Source of the DNA: Diphasiastrum complanatum
Taxonomy: Eukaryota; Streptophyta; Lycopodiopsida; Lycopodiales; Lycopodiaceae
Assembly: GCA_029204225.1 (NCBI GenBank)
Contig: CM055094.1
Span: 31,057,427 to 31,121,426 of the forward strand
Length of the DNA stretch: 64,000 bases
Reading direction: 5' to 3'
The first letter of the stretch is position 1, and each line of letters opens with the position of its first letter. A model generated the notes under the pieces. That model did not search any database, was not told the origin of the DNA, and worked only from the letters and a program-made list of their open reading frames with translations. This document shows positions 1-9,971 of the stretch, in pieces. Made by a program: the position numbers and the translations under genes.

Positions 1-258
1 CAAGGCTCATGCACCACTAGTAGTGCACTTTGACACCTCACTGGACACCTCTATCTAGGCCACGTCATCCAGTTCCCTAATGACTCACTGATAGACCCAT
101 ACCAACTCCACCACCATCTGTTTAGGCCTACAACCATTAATTATGACCATGTACACATAAGGGCCCCAATTCCCTTATAATCACAATTAACTTACGGGTT
201 GTTGGTCTACCGGTCCCTAGTGTGGACACGCTACCCGAGACCAGTCATGGGCATGACA
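1..258 (-). mobile_element. Partial 3' LTR of the minus-strand gypsy element
   Basis: Reading leftward from 258 the sequence begins TGTCATGCCCATGAC directly after a polypurine tract, as a 3' LTR should. The LTR runs off the left edge of the window, so its other end, its length and the target duplication cannot be seen. No second copy of this LTR was found, which agrees with loss of the 5' half of the element. Confidence 0.55.
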
Positions 259-272
259 TTCTTCCCCCCTTA
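259..272 (-). other. Polypurine tract of the gypsy element
   Basis: On the minus strand this reads as an uninterrupted purine run (AAGGGGGGAAGAA) immediately before the TG that starts the LTR. This is the usual primer site for plus-strand DNA synthesis. It lies about 15 bp after the end of the chromodomain-like reading frame. Confidence 0.6.
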
Positions 273-286
273 TTCAAGTTCTGTCC

Positions 287-789
287 TCAGAACTTAAAAC
301 TGGGAAAGTTCCTTTTTAAGCTTCCTTCCTGCTCCCAAGAATCGTCATCGTCCGTACATCTCCTCCATCGAACCAGATGCTTGGTAACTATACGATTTCT
401 CAATCGTTTAGTTCTTGTATCCAAGATCTTCTCGGGTTCAAGACGAGATACACTCGATGACTCATCCAACAGGTCCAACTGATTCCTGATCCAAGATGCT
501 CTCCTTCACGTAGACTCTTTTTGAGACGACTAACGTGAAACACGAGATGCACTTGCGATCCTTCCGGGAGTTCCAATTGGTAAGCTAAGGATCCGATCTT
601 TTTCAAGATCTTAAACGGTCCTCTATATCTAGGGGACAACTTATAATGCTTGCCGGTACGCATTACACTTGAATCCTTCGGGATTCTCAAATATACCCAA
701 TCTCCCACTTGGAAGTCTCTCGGTGATCCTTTCAGATTTGCATAAATGTCTATCCCTATCCTGGGCACTCTGGACATTTTCACGTGCAA
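287..789 (-). pseudogene. Gypsy integrase C-terminus and chromodomain-like tail
   Basis: Two overlapping frames (789 to 400, then 478 to 287) encode the end of a Ty3/gypsy polyprotein. The first has the integrase C-terminal fold with GDWVYLR, LSPRYRGPFKIL and HLVFHVSRLK. The second has the chromodomain-like tail beginning PEKILDTRTKRLRN and ending in a W-R-R...SWE...F pattern. A -1 shift near 440-480 separates them, so the copy is broken. The tail places the element in a chromodomain-bearing (chromovirus-type) lineage. The call rests on motif recognition, not alignment. Confidence 0.75.
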
Positions 790-1265
790 TCCGTAGCATT
801 TCCTGCATATCGTGTAGGAAATCCGCTACTTTTTGAAACTTGATCGTCCGAGTCTCAACCGCAATGGGTGACCTAGGCTCAAAATCGTACATAAGCATAA
901 ACGGGCTATAACCGGTAGCCAAATGCTTACTACTATTATAGGCAAACTCGATCAATGGAAGGTACTTTTTCCAATCAGATTGTCGTCTGGAAACATATGC
1001 CCGAAGCATTTGTTCCATCTGTTCTTTCCGTCTGTCCATCCGTCTCCGGATGATCAAAAGAACCCAAGCTCAGTGTCGTCTCTAGTTTAGCAAATACGGT
1101 CGACCAAAAATGACCGGTGAACTTCGGATCGCGATCGCTCACAATATCACTTGGTAATTCGTAAAGCCTAAACAAACGCTCTACAAATATCTGAGCTAAA
1201 TCAGAAGCCTTTGCGGTGGTCTTTATCGGAATAAACGTAGCCAATTTGGTAAGACGGTCGACCAC
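641..1265 (-). pseudogene. Gypsy integrase catalytic core (broken)
   Basis: The frame 1265 to 975 carries the DDE integrase core (MVDRLTKLATFIP, SDRDPKFTGHFW, SFDHPETDGQTER). The frame 1057 to 641 continues it (LRAYVSRRQSDWKKYLPLIEF...). The two frames overlap by about 80 bp and do not agree, so at least one frameshift lies near 1000-1050. Catalytic aspartates are visible in 'VDRLTK' and 'SDRDPKF'. The core follows the zinc-binding domain encoded just upstream on the minus strand. Confidence 0.8.
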
Positions 1266-2288
1266 AACCCAAATTGCATCATGCTGTTTTCTCTCCGCGG
1301 TAACCCAACCACGAAATCCATGGAGATACTATCCCATCTCTTATCAGGGATATCCAGTGTATGCAACAAACCGCCGGCCTTATGGCGTTCAGCTTTATTC
1401 AACTGGCATTGGTCACACTTGACCACATAAGATTCTACAAAGGGCTTAAGTTTTGGCCAATAAAAATCCCTTCGTACCAAATCCAATGTACGATGTATGC
1501 CGGGATGTCCAGCGCATGGTGAGTCATGACATTCATAAAGAATTTTCTTAACAACATCCACATCAGGCAAACAAACCTTCCCTTTCCTGAACAAAAGTCC
1601 ATTACGGATAGAGAAGTCATTAGTACCCTTTATATCCTTCCCTCCAGACTGATCACCATGATCATCAGTCCTGCTTGATGAAACTGCTAGAACCCTATTC
1701 CAGATTGGTCCAAAATGTGGGTCTTTCTCATAAAGACCTCTCAGGGAGAGATAAAAGTCCGTACTGATCTCAGTGAAGGAAAGTTCGTTCACTTCACCAA
1801 TTCGACTAAGTGCATCAACCACCTGATTAGATGAGCCTCTGATATACCGCACTTCAAAGTCAAATTCGTGCATGAGTTCTGCCCATCTGGCCTTACAACC
1901 TTGCAAATCATTCTGATTACAGAAATACTTTAAAGGTTGATGATCCGTATTAACCACGAATTTATTACCGTACAGGTAATGCCTCCATGATTTCAAAGCA
2001 TGGATCATAGCAAAAAGCTCTTTTTCCTGAGTGGTGTACTTGACTTGTGCATCGGTTAGTTTTTTAACTCTCAAAGGCAACGGGCTGACCCTCCTGTAAG
2101 AGAACAGCTCTAATAGCCGTATCACTCCCGTCAGTGTTAATGACGAATGGCAAATCTGGATCCGCTATCCTCAAAACTGGAGCTGAGGCAATTAGAAGCT
2201 TGAGTTTGCGAAAACTCTCATCTAATTTCTCATTCCATCGAATAGGAGGACTTGGCCTACCTTTGCGGCTTTTCACTCCTTTCAACAT
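1223..2288 (-). pseudogene. Gypsy RNase H, H2C2 zinc domain and integrase start
   Basis: The frame 2288 to 2064 begins the RNase H region (FVINTDGSD, one of its acidic residues). The frame 2125 to 1223 continues with TTQEKELFAMIHALKSWRHY and NTDHQPLKYF, then the integrase HHCC zinc domain (HDSPCAGHPG...FYWP...CDQCQ) and the start of the core (SISMDFVVGLPRR). The frames are offset near 2064-2125, so the copy is frameshifted between RNase H and the rest. The order RT, RNase H, integrase is that of Ty3/gypsy and the reverse of copia. Confidence 0.82.
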
Positions 2289-2710
2289 ATTGTTGAGAGG
2301 TGCAGCAATCTTTGAGTACTCCTCATAAATCTACGAAAAAACTCAGTGAAACTTAGGAATGACTTAAGTTCATGCACCATTTTAGGAATTGGCCATTCCA
2401 CTACCGTCTTCACCTTTTCCTCGTCAATCTTGATCCCAAAGGAGGTGATCTTATGACCTAGGTAAAGAAGTTCCTTTTTAAAGAATTTGCACTTTGATTC
2501 TTTTGCATAAAGCTTCTCTTGTCTTAAGATACGTAAGACAGTACGGAGATGCTTAGCATGCTCTTTGAGTGTTCTGCTATAGATCAGAATATCGTCCAGA
2601 AACACTACTACGAACTTCCCCAAATATGGACGAAACAAATCGTTCATCATTTGCTGGAAAGTAGCCGGAGCATTTGTCAAACCAAACGACAACACAAGAA
2701 ACTGTCGTTT
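2282..2710 (-). pseudogene. Gypsy reverse transcriptase, 5'-truncated
   Basis: The minus frame carries the RT palm: FLVLSFGLTNAPATFQ, then VVVFLDDILIYS with the catalytic FLDD (an F-x-DD box), then KCKFFKKELLYLGH. Everything N-terminal of the FG(L)TNAP motif is missing. At about 2708 the gypsy sequence stops and the upstream sequence on the same strand becomes a LINE ORF1-like reading frame. This RT therefore cannot be functional. Confidence 0.8.
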
Positions 2711-3555
2711 TAGCTTCTTGGAAGGCTTTACACCTTTCCTCAACCTGTATGTACGTAAGATAATCGTCCATATATATTTGAGAACCACGTAGCTTGGCCT
2801 CTACAACGCAAAGCATCGCGACGGCTCTCCAAGGATGTAAAACGGATGATGAGGGTAGCATCATCTCTGGTTGTTCTCCATGCTGAATCGATATCTCTAT
2901 TGTGATGCCCAAGTGTAGTTTCAAGGAAACCTTTTGCTGCTTCAAGAGCATTTTGGGTGTTTGCGATGCCCCTTACTCGAACATTGTATGCTTTTTGCTC
3001 CCTAGATCTCTCTTCTGAAAAAGTAGCTGAAATGACCGAAGAAATAGGGGCACTTGGTTTGTTACCTTTTTTGATAATTGCTGCCCAAGAAAGGGTTTCC
3101 TCCGTTTGCTTCTCGATTTTGTCCTCCAATTCTTTGAGTTTGTGCGATGGTGGTGTAGCAAGAAGAGGCTGGGACTTGAATTTTTTTCTCAGAAGATCTA
3201 TTTCTTGTTGCAGCTTGGTGTTGGCTTCTTTGAGAGCAGACATCTCAGTTTTTACCATGTGTAATTTTGTCTTCATACCTTGAAAATCCTGTAATAACAC
3301 ACTCAGGCTAGAGGCAAGATAGGACTCCATTGCCTTTGTGGGAGTGTAGGGTTCTTGAGAATAAGAGCTAAGGGGAGTTATTGGATTGATGGGCAAAGAA
3401 GAAGAGGAAGGAGAGATAGGAACAGAGGAAGATAAAGCAGAAGGAGAAGAAGAAGAAGAGGAGCATGAGAAAGAAGGTGGGGGAGATGAGGATGAGGATG
3501 AAGAAAAGAATGAGGCAGCGGGGGGCAGGAGGGGTGGAGGGAGACATCCTTCCCT
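2708..3555 (-). pseudogene. LINE ORF1-like protein (coiled coil plus RRM-like), 3'-truncated
   Basis: A minus-strand frame is open from a stop at 3556-3558 to 2740. It starts with a low-complexity Ser/Pro stretch coded by the purine-rich plus strand at 3397-3540. A leucine/lysine-rich coiled coil follows (about MKTKLHMVKTEMSALKEANT), then a basic linker (SWAAIIKKGN). Then comes an RRM-like block with YNVRVRGI, FLETTLGHH, DSAWRTTRDDATLIIRF and LESRRDALR. The RRM continues in the next frame as GSQIYMDDYLTYIQVEERCK before the gypsy junction. Coiled coil plus RRM is the arrangement of LINE-type ORF1 nucleic-acid-binding proteins. No endonuclease or LINE RT is present. A host RNA-binding gene fragment is the alternative. 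Confidence 0.55.
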
Positions 3556-3809
3556 TCAAAGTGCATTGTGAATTAACCATCACAGGTGGTACAGATTCAA
3601 CAATTGCCAATGGCTCCATGTAAGACCAAACAGTGGGTGCTCTTCCCTGGTTTGAAGAAGAAAACCAATTTTTCGCTTACAATGCTGACCAGATGCCAAC
3701 GATTTCAGGTTGCCAGACGCTCAGGCTGGAGGTAGCGTTGACAGTCAATAGATGTCCGCTCAGGTAGGTTTCCGCATTCTGTCATATGTTGAGGTTCTTC
3801 CGTTTACAA

Positions 3810-4275
3810 TGTAGGAAATAGAAGCCTAAGGATCCAGGATCTTAACTATTCAATCACACAAAGCATTCTCAAAAGAAAGAGAGAGATGGCTAGAAACCCT
3901 CTTGTAGAATGGACAGCCAAGGAGAATAGTCAGTATTGCTTACAAAAGTGTCTCATACAAATGGGATGCACACATATATATAGTCCAAGATGACTATCTA
4001 ACTTCATGACTATTGGCTATCCAACTACTTGACTATTGACTATCCAACTTTCTATAAGTTACATAGAAAGAATAAGGTACCTCCAATATGTCAAGTTGGG
4101 GTACTTAATGTCATTAGGCCTACCCATGAGTCCCTACCAAGTTAATTTCATACTAATTTAGCTAACTCTAAGTTTAGTAGGCCTAATATATTAAATGACC
4201 ATGGTTACACAATTGTCGACCTTTTGGGTCAAAGTAACCTATGGTAATGTAAGCAATTCCATTTACATTCCAACA
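3810..4275 (-). repeat. Copia-1 3' LTR (466 bp)
   Basis: The plus strand begins TGTAGGAAATAG and ends CCATTTACATTCCAACA, giving TG...CA ends. It is bounded on the inner side by the polypurine tract. It is the complete copy; the 5' LTR matches only to about 4113-4121. Confidence 0.85.
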
Positions 4276-4285
4276 CCCTCCTTAA
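4276..4285 (-). other. Copia-1 polypurine tract
   Basis: The minus strand reads AAGGAGGG directly before the TGTTGGAATG that starts the 3' LTR. Confidence 0.65.
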
Positions 4286-5657
4286 ATGGAAATGCATAAC
4301 ATAACATGAAGTAACTTCTCGAAAGAGAAAAATGCAACTTGCTGTCCGAACTGCATGTCGCCAAATAAACTTCGCACCGAAGTAGTCGAAATCTCATCCC
4401 CAATCATGTCCAACATATAAAAGGAAAAGAATGCGTAATAATGAAGCATCAAGTCGAAGGGTGAGGATTTGCATGCTCCATCCGAAGTAGGGAACCAACA
4501 TAAACTCGGCAATAAGTTGAAACATGGACTTGTAATCCATCATAGGCTCCCACATTATTCGAAAATACTTCTTACCATAAGGACAATAAAAAAGAGTACC
4601 AAACTTTTTTGGCGTCACATCCTCCCGAACCTTACTATCAATGACTTACTCACATAGAATAGGCGATGTATCAACATCATGATGAAGAGTAAGTGTAGAA
4701 CCAAAAAAATCAGCAAGAGGTACTGATTTTAAAGAGGCACGTGCCTTCCTTTCGTAGTAAGACATTTCTTTGCTGTCCTGCAAAGTCTCCAATAGCCGAC
4801 AAGGAACTGTTATGGGCTGTTCAACACTTTGCTGCCCAAAGTGTTCCCAACATGGACCATGTTGTCCATAATCTTCCGCAGGCCGTTCCCGAAGCATAAT
4901 GGACTGCTCATGATGTAAAAATGGGCTGTAAATGACCAAAAGAAGATGACTGAACCTGCTGTCCAACATCTTCATCATAAAAATTTGGCAAACTATCAAG
5001 ATATGCATCAATGATGGCGTCATCAAAGCTGTCCCTCGAAGAGGCATGGGATGACATAGAAGATTCTTCAAGTAATGAAAAATTCTCTTCAAACAAATGC
5101 TCACTCTTAACACTTTGAACAAAAGCACTAATTGACACATGTTGACGCCCTCCTCGATTAGTACAAAAAGGTTCCAAAGAGTGCTCGAATTTTTCAGCCT
5201 TTACTAAAACATCAAATTGAAAAGGTTTCGCATGAAACTTTTCACCAATGCATCCATCATATGCATCAACTTGCGGTGACTTGAAAAAAGAAGATTGTTT
5301 CAACATATGCTCAATGTATCGTTGAGCCTTACCTTTGTCAACACTTTGCTGTCCAAAGTGTTCCGAACTTGGACCTTGCTGTCCAATGTCTTCAACAGGC
5401 TGCTCTTCACCATAAATAGGTTCTTCTTGATGAACTATGGGCTACAAAATTGAAGTAGTGGGCTGTCCACTAGAAGTTGATGGCAGTCCCTTATCTTCAT
5501 GATCAGATGGCAAAACCAAATCTGGAAATATTTCAAGATATGCATCATGGGGGAAGTCCCCTTTCATGACATGAGTGGGCGCAACATCATAGGAGGTCTT
5601 TTCATCAAAATGAACATCACGACTCACTATGATTTTATTAGAATCCATATTAAACAA
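4286..5657 (-). pseudogene. Copia-1 integrase tail and duplicated hinge; RT/RNase H absent
   Basis: The frame 5657 to 5442 is the end of the integrase region (KIIVSRDVHFDE). It is followed by a hinge rich in GQQ and EDxGQxGP phrases. Further minus frames (5306-4908, 5140-4646, 4618-4394, 4512-4282) contain no YVDD, no LHKALYGLKQ and no ADIFTKPL motif, so RT and RNase H are missing. The hinge occurs twice: DAYLxxxP...GQQ...EHFGQQSV is coded near 5550-5340 and again near 5010-4820. The second half looks protein-like but I do not recognise it. Confidence 0.6.
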
Positions 5658-5728
5658 CCTATAACCCTTGCTTTCGCTACTATAGCCAACAAATATGCAT
5701 TTAACTCCTTTATCATCAAGCTTGGTTC

Positions 5729-6001
5729 TTAGCTTATCGGGAATGAAAGCATAAGCCGTGCAACCAAAGATGCGTAAGTGAGAACAGTAGGCTTCTTACC
5801 ATACCAAACTTCATAAGGAGTTAATACCTTCAAGGCTTTAGTAGGACACCGATTACTAATGTAAGCCGCCGTTATAAGCGCTTCAGCCCAAAACTTGTGA
5901 GGTAGGCCCTTTGCCTTGAGCATGCATCGAGCCATCTCCATGATAGTGCGATTCTTTCTTTCGGCAACACCATTTTGTTGAGGTGTGTAAGGGGTTGTCA
6001 T
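5729..6001 (-). pseudogene. Copia-1 integrase core, C-terminal half
   Basis: The frame reads TPQQNGVAERKNRTIMEMAR, then LPHKFWAEALITAAYISNRC and TPYEVWYGKKP. These are the hallmark copia integrase motifs around the catalytic glutamate. It is separated from the upstream frame by a stop and shift at 6001-6065. Confidence 0.85.
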
Positions 6002-6064
6002 TTGATGATGGATACCTTTGCTTTGAAGATAAGTACTGAACGTATTCTTTATATATTCCCCTCC

Positions 6065-7540
6065 TCAGTCGGTACTTAAGATCTTCAAAGAGTGCCCAAA
6101 CTGGTTTTTTATCATTGCTAGAAAATCCTTAAAGCGTTGAAAAACTTCAGATTTTGCCTTCATAAGATAAATCCATGTAAATCTTGAAAGGTCATTAATA
6201 AAAGTAACAAAGTACTTACACCTTCCAATGGATTCGGTTCTCATTGGACCACATACATAACTATGAACCAAATCAAATTTGACATCAACTCTAATAGTTC
6301 CATCAATTGGAAAAGCTTGCCTTTGAAATTTTCCAAGTATGCATCCTTCGCATACATGTCCTTTGAGATGCTCAATATTAGGAATGTCTTCAACCATATT
6401 GAATCTCTTCAACATCTTCAAGCTAGCAAAGTTGAGATGTCCAAACCTAGCATGCCATAATTCAGCCAACTCCAAGGAACGTGAACTTGATGCAACAAGA
6501 CAAAAAGATGATGAAGCTCTTCGCTCATAGGTATCCATAAGGAACAATCCACCACGTAATGTTCCCGAAGCAATGATCATAAGAGATCTCGTTGGGTCTT
6601 TGATAAGACACTTGTCTTCTTTGAATTCCACAACCAATCCTCGGTTCATAATTGTAGACACCAAAATGAGATTCTTTTTTATTTTTGGAACATAAAGTAC
6701 ATTACGAATGTACTTCTCCTCACCATTGGGTAAGATAATGGGGATCACTCCAATACCTTTGATAGGATAAGAGGTGTTATCAACACCTTGAACTTTGCTT
6801 CCATCATGCACTTTTACAAGCTTTGTGAAGACTTCTTTGTGATAAGTCATATGGCGTGTGGCACCGCTATCAATCACCCAATCAATAGATGAAAAAATAG
6901 CAACTTGTAAAGCTAAAGATGAGCTGTTTTCTGCTGAAAAACTGGCAAGATTTGAAGAGGCAAAAATCTCGTCTTGAGCAGAGATGAGATTATTAGTGAC
7001 AAAAGCATAATCATTATTGAAAAGATTATCCTCCTTTCCAAATTGTTGTTCCAAAGTAATGATTGCGGTACTTGTATCGTTACCTTTCTCTTTTTCCTTT
7101 GCAAGCCTCTTCCTACATTCTTTGATGTGATGCCCAAACTTCTTGCAATAGTGGCACTTACCCTTCTTCTTGAGGCCTTGATCTTGAGCTTCCTTAGAAT
7201 TTTGATCATCTTTGGAAGTTTTGAAAGAAGGCTTCCCTTTCCACTTGCCTTTGCCTTTGCCTTTTGCAAAGAAAGCTTGATCTTCTTGTTCACCAAAGTT
7301 GATCCTTGTTTGCTCTTCTAGAAGAAGTAAGCCAACAAGTTCGTCGAAGGAGATTTGCTGTCCCCTAAGAGAAATGCTCAATGATGACACAAATGGAAGG
7401 TAAGAATTAGGAAGAGAGTTGAGAGTAATAGATACAAATTGTGAGCTCTCAATCACCTCATCAATACTAAGAAGCTCCTCTCGAAGATCCTTGATCTTCG
7501 TCAAGTGGTTTGTAAGGAAATCACCTTCAAGATATACCAC
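6065..7540 (-). pseudogene. Copia-1 gag C-half, zinc knuckle, protease, integrase start
   Basis: This long frame (491 codons) has, in order, the gag UBN2-like segment (LTKIKDLREELLSIDEV), a CCHC zinc knuckle (CHYCKKFGHHIKEC), the aspartic protease active site (WVIDSGATRHMT), the pre-integrase region with WHARFGHLNFASL and CEGCILGKFQR, and the start of the integrase core (YFVTFINDLSRFTWIYLMK). HSYVCGPM replaces the usual HSDxCGPM, so the first catalytic Asp of the core appears to be Tyr. It is the best preserved part of the element. Confidence 0.88.
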
Positions 7541-7558
7541 TTTTGCTGCATTCTTTAC

Positions 7559-7909
7559 TTAAAACATCTTTGCAAGAGTCTCCCAGGCACTTTTGGAAGT
7601 CTTGCATGATCTAATATGTGGAAGGATAGATCTCTTCACTGATAATGCAATGACGGAATGTGCTTGTGCATCTCGTCGATCCCACTTCTTTTGCTCATCG
7701 GAAGATAAATCCGTAGTTGAAGAAGTAGTTGTTCTAGATGGTGTAATAGGTGCCAAGGTAGGCGGCCTTTCTTCGTCACCATTAACTGCTTCCCACAAAC
7801 CTTTAGCAATTAGAAGGCTCTTTATCATTTAGCACCACAAGGAATAGTTTGTGCCATCCAGCCTATCTTCATTAAATAAAGAACCAATAGACTCCGATTC
7901 TTTAGCCAT
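7559..7909 (-). pseudogene. Copia-1 gag N-terminus with internal stop
   Basis: An ATG at 7909 opens MAKESESIGS...LDGTNYSLW, the standard copia gag start. A TAA follows after SLWC. The frame reopens as MIKSLLIAKGLWEAV... and runs to a stop before 7559. The normal protein would read through both, so two stop codons inactivate gag here. Confidence 0.8.
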
Positions 7910-8498
7910 AATAGAAAAATCAGCTTGTAGTACATAGGAAATAGACTTTCCACGTCAAAATCTACTCAAAGGGCAGCAACCTCAAAGCTGAAATTATGAG
8001 CACAATAGATTGCAATATTCCACATGCAATTTGCTCAACAAGTAATGAAATAGGTGGCTGATTTCTGCACAAAAAACAGAATGCTCACAAATAGGTAGAC
8101 TTCAAATGAAGCCTAAACCAAAATTAGAAATTTGTGGTTAAAAAGAGTGCACACTATGTGCATATAGAGCTGATAGTAGCGCCCTACTCCAAGCTAAGCA
8201 ACAGGGAAATTTCAGCACAAATGTTTGTAAAACACATGTATCGTCATTTAAGAAGTAAATCTGAAATTTTTAGCATGTAATTGAGTCAAGATCACATGCA
8301 ATTGGTTTGAGCATGGGCGCCCTACTGTTAGCTCTCAAATAGGTGAAGGTGCCTTGCAATTTCCTGCAAAAAAGTTATAAGAAGATGAACAGATTCTTCT
8401 CCTGCAAAAATCAGCAGCTTGATGATTTTCTGCTACCAAAAGGGGAAGAATTAAGCTTCCTATTGGGCGCCCTCCTGCAAGCAATCTGATCACCTAAA
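7910..8498 (-). other. Copia-1 untranslated leader
   Basis: This stretch between the primer site and gag has no coding signal. It contains GGGCGCCC palindromes at 8315-8322 and 8465-8472 and a partial third (AGCGCCCTACT) near 8178. Confidence 0.5.
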
Positions 8499-8511
8499 GG
8501 CTCTGATACCA
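8499..8511 (-). other. Copia-1 primer binding site
   Basis: The minus strand reads TGGTATCAGAGCC immediately after the LTR. This is the usual complement to the 3' end of plant initiator Met-tRNA in copia elements. Confidence 0.85.
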
Positions 8512-8820
8512 TGTAGGAAATAGAAGCCTAAGGATCCAGGATCTTAACTATTCAATCACACAAAGCATTCTCAAAAGAAAGAGAGAGATGGGTAGAAACC
8601 CTCTTGTAGAAACTCGTGGGAATAGTCAGTATTGTTTACAAAAGTGTCTCATACAAATGGGATGCACACATTTATATAGTCCAAGATGACTATCTAACTT
8701 CATGACTATTGGCTATCCAACTACTTGACTATTGACTATCCAACTTTATATAAGTTACATAGAAAGAATAAGGTACCTCCAATATGTCAAGTTGGGGTAC
8801 TTAATGTCACAATTAGGCCT
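8512..8820 (-). repeat. Copia-1 5' LTR, truncated
   Basis: It matches 3810-4121 closely, then the match ends at TTAGGCCT, seven bases before the next LTR starts at 8827. The missing outer part means that no target duplication can be scored. Confidence 0.8.
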
Positions 8821-8826
8821 AGTGGA

Positions 8827-9290
8827 TGTTAGAAATTAATGTTTATTTGACACCGCTTAATGATAGTTTGGCCATGCCTGCGTGCTACTTTTAGGGGCCA
8901 TTACTATTCATAGTAAGTCATATTTTAGGGTCATTACTATTTATAGTAAATTCGTTTTTTAGTCATGCATGTAGGTGGGTGCACTATTACTAGAATAGGA
9001 TTTGCTTTTATCACTTAGAAACTCATCTTGGGTGTTTACCCAATATAGGTAGTAATTATAGCAATTAGCTTTCTGTCTTTTGCTATATACTTTAGGCTCA
9101 TTAGCTTTTATCAATCATTAGAGAATCTATTTAAGAAGGCTGGCGCTCCACCACAATCATTCCATTCAATTCAATGAGCTAGAGCAATTGCTCAATTCTC
9201 CTATGACTGAATTCTCTCTATGCTTGGGTTTTGTGTGAGTGCTAGTAGGACTAGCATCTCCATCTAGAATTTGTATCACAAATTCTGACA
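8827..9290 (+). repeat. Copia-2 5' LTR (464 bp)
   Basis: It begins TGTTAGAAATTAATG, ends ATCACAAATTCTGACA, and is followed at once by the primer site. No 3' partner exists in the window. Confidence 0.75.
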
Positions 9291-9303
9291 TGGTATCAGA
9301 GCA
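9291..9303 (+). other. Copia-2 primer binding site
   Basis: TGGTATCAGAGCA follows the LTR directly and matches the initiator Met-tRNA primer type. Confidence 0.85.
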
Positions 9304-9479
9304 GGCTCTTTGGTGAGAGAGAGAGTTTGTATTTGCAGGTGTGCAATCAGATCGGAGGAGCTGAAGCTCGGAGTCAACGTTGTTAGGAAAACAACGGGAA
9401 TCTTCTAGGAGAAGATTGATGGTTACTGGCTGTCGACAGATCTGAATCAGAATTTTTCTGGTTGTTTGCTAGTTTTCTG

Positions 9480-9915
9480 GTACAGGTCACATCTGGAGCA
9501 GGTACATTTGAGGGAGGTAGTATCTGAACAGGTGACTTCTGAGACAGGCAGATCTGAACAGGTGCTTTTCAGGTGCATGCACATCTAAACAGGCACGTCT
9601 AAGGGCAGCAGTACCTGGTGCAGGCACTTCTGAGGGCGGCAGTAGCTGGGAAAGGCACTTCTGAAGGCAGCAGGACCTGGTGCAGGCCCGAACAGGCAAC
9701 ATCTAAGGTAGGTGAACCTGGTGCAGGTCCGGACAGGCAACATTTGAGGTAGGTGGACCTGGTGCAGGCCCGGACAGCAGCACCTAAGGAAGGCAGTGCC
9801 TGGTGCAGGTGGTAACTGAGCAGGTGCAGGTTCAGACATGCAATACCTGGGACAGGTGATATCTAGGACAGGTCTGAATCAGGGCAGGTGACATTGAGGA
9901 AAGGCTGTTTCTGGT
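9480..9915 (+). repeat. Minisatellite in the copia-2 leader
   Basis: Degenerate GC-rich direct repeats built on GCAGGyCCGGACAGGCAAC and CCTGGTGCAGG fill the leader between the primer site and gag. Three units near 9680-9800 are 41 bp long and differ at few positions. Flanking units are more diverged (ACAGGTGAC, GGGCAGCAG variants). Confidence 0.65.
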
Positions 9916-9971
9916 CAGATCTGATTGTTAAACTAAATTCAGGTTGTTGAGATTTGTTACGGATCAATATA

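Larger units (their letters stand above)
3810..8820 (-). mobile_element. Copia-1: minus-strand Ty1/copia element lacking RT
   Basis: The two LTRs at 3810-4275 and 8512-8820 start with the same ~110 bp, nearly unchanged, and match over about 300 bp. The right (5') LTR lacks its outer ~155 bp. The right LTR is followed inward by a Met-tRNA type primer site, the left one by a polypurine tract. Between them lie gag, zinc knuckle, protease, pre-integrase and integrase, then a hinge region. Where RT and RNase H should be (about 5.4 to 4.3 kb) there are no RT motifs. The element is a nonautonomous, decayed copy. Confidence 0.85.

Noticed and set aside
3386-3571. Plus-strand Glu-rich frame (acidic protein)
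   Set aside because: It is the reverse of the Ser/Pro-rich low-complexity start of the minus-strand ORF1-like frame and has no conserved content.
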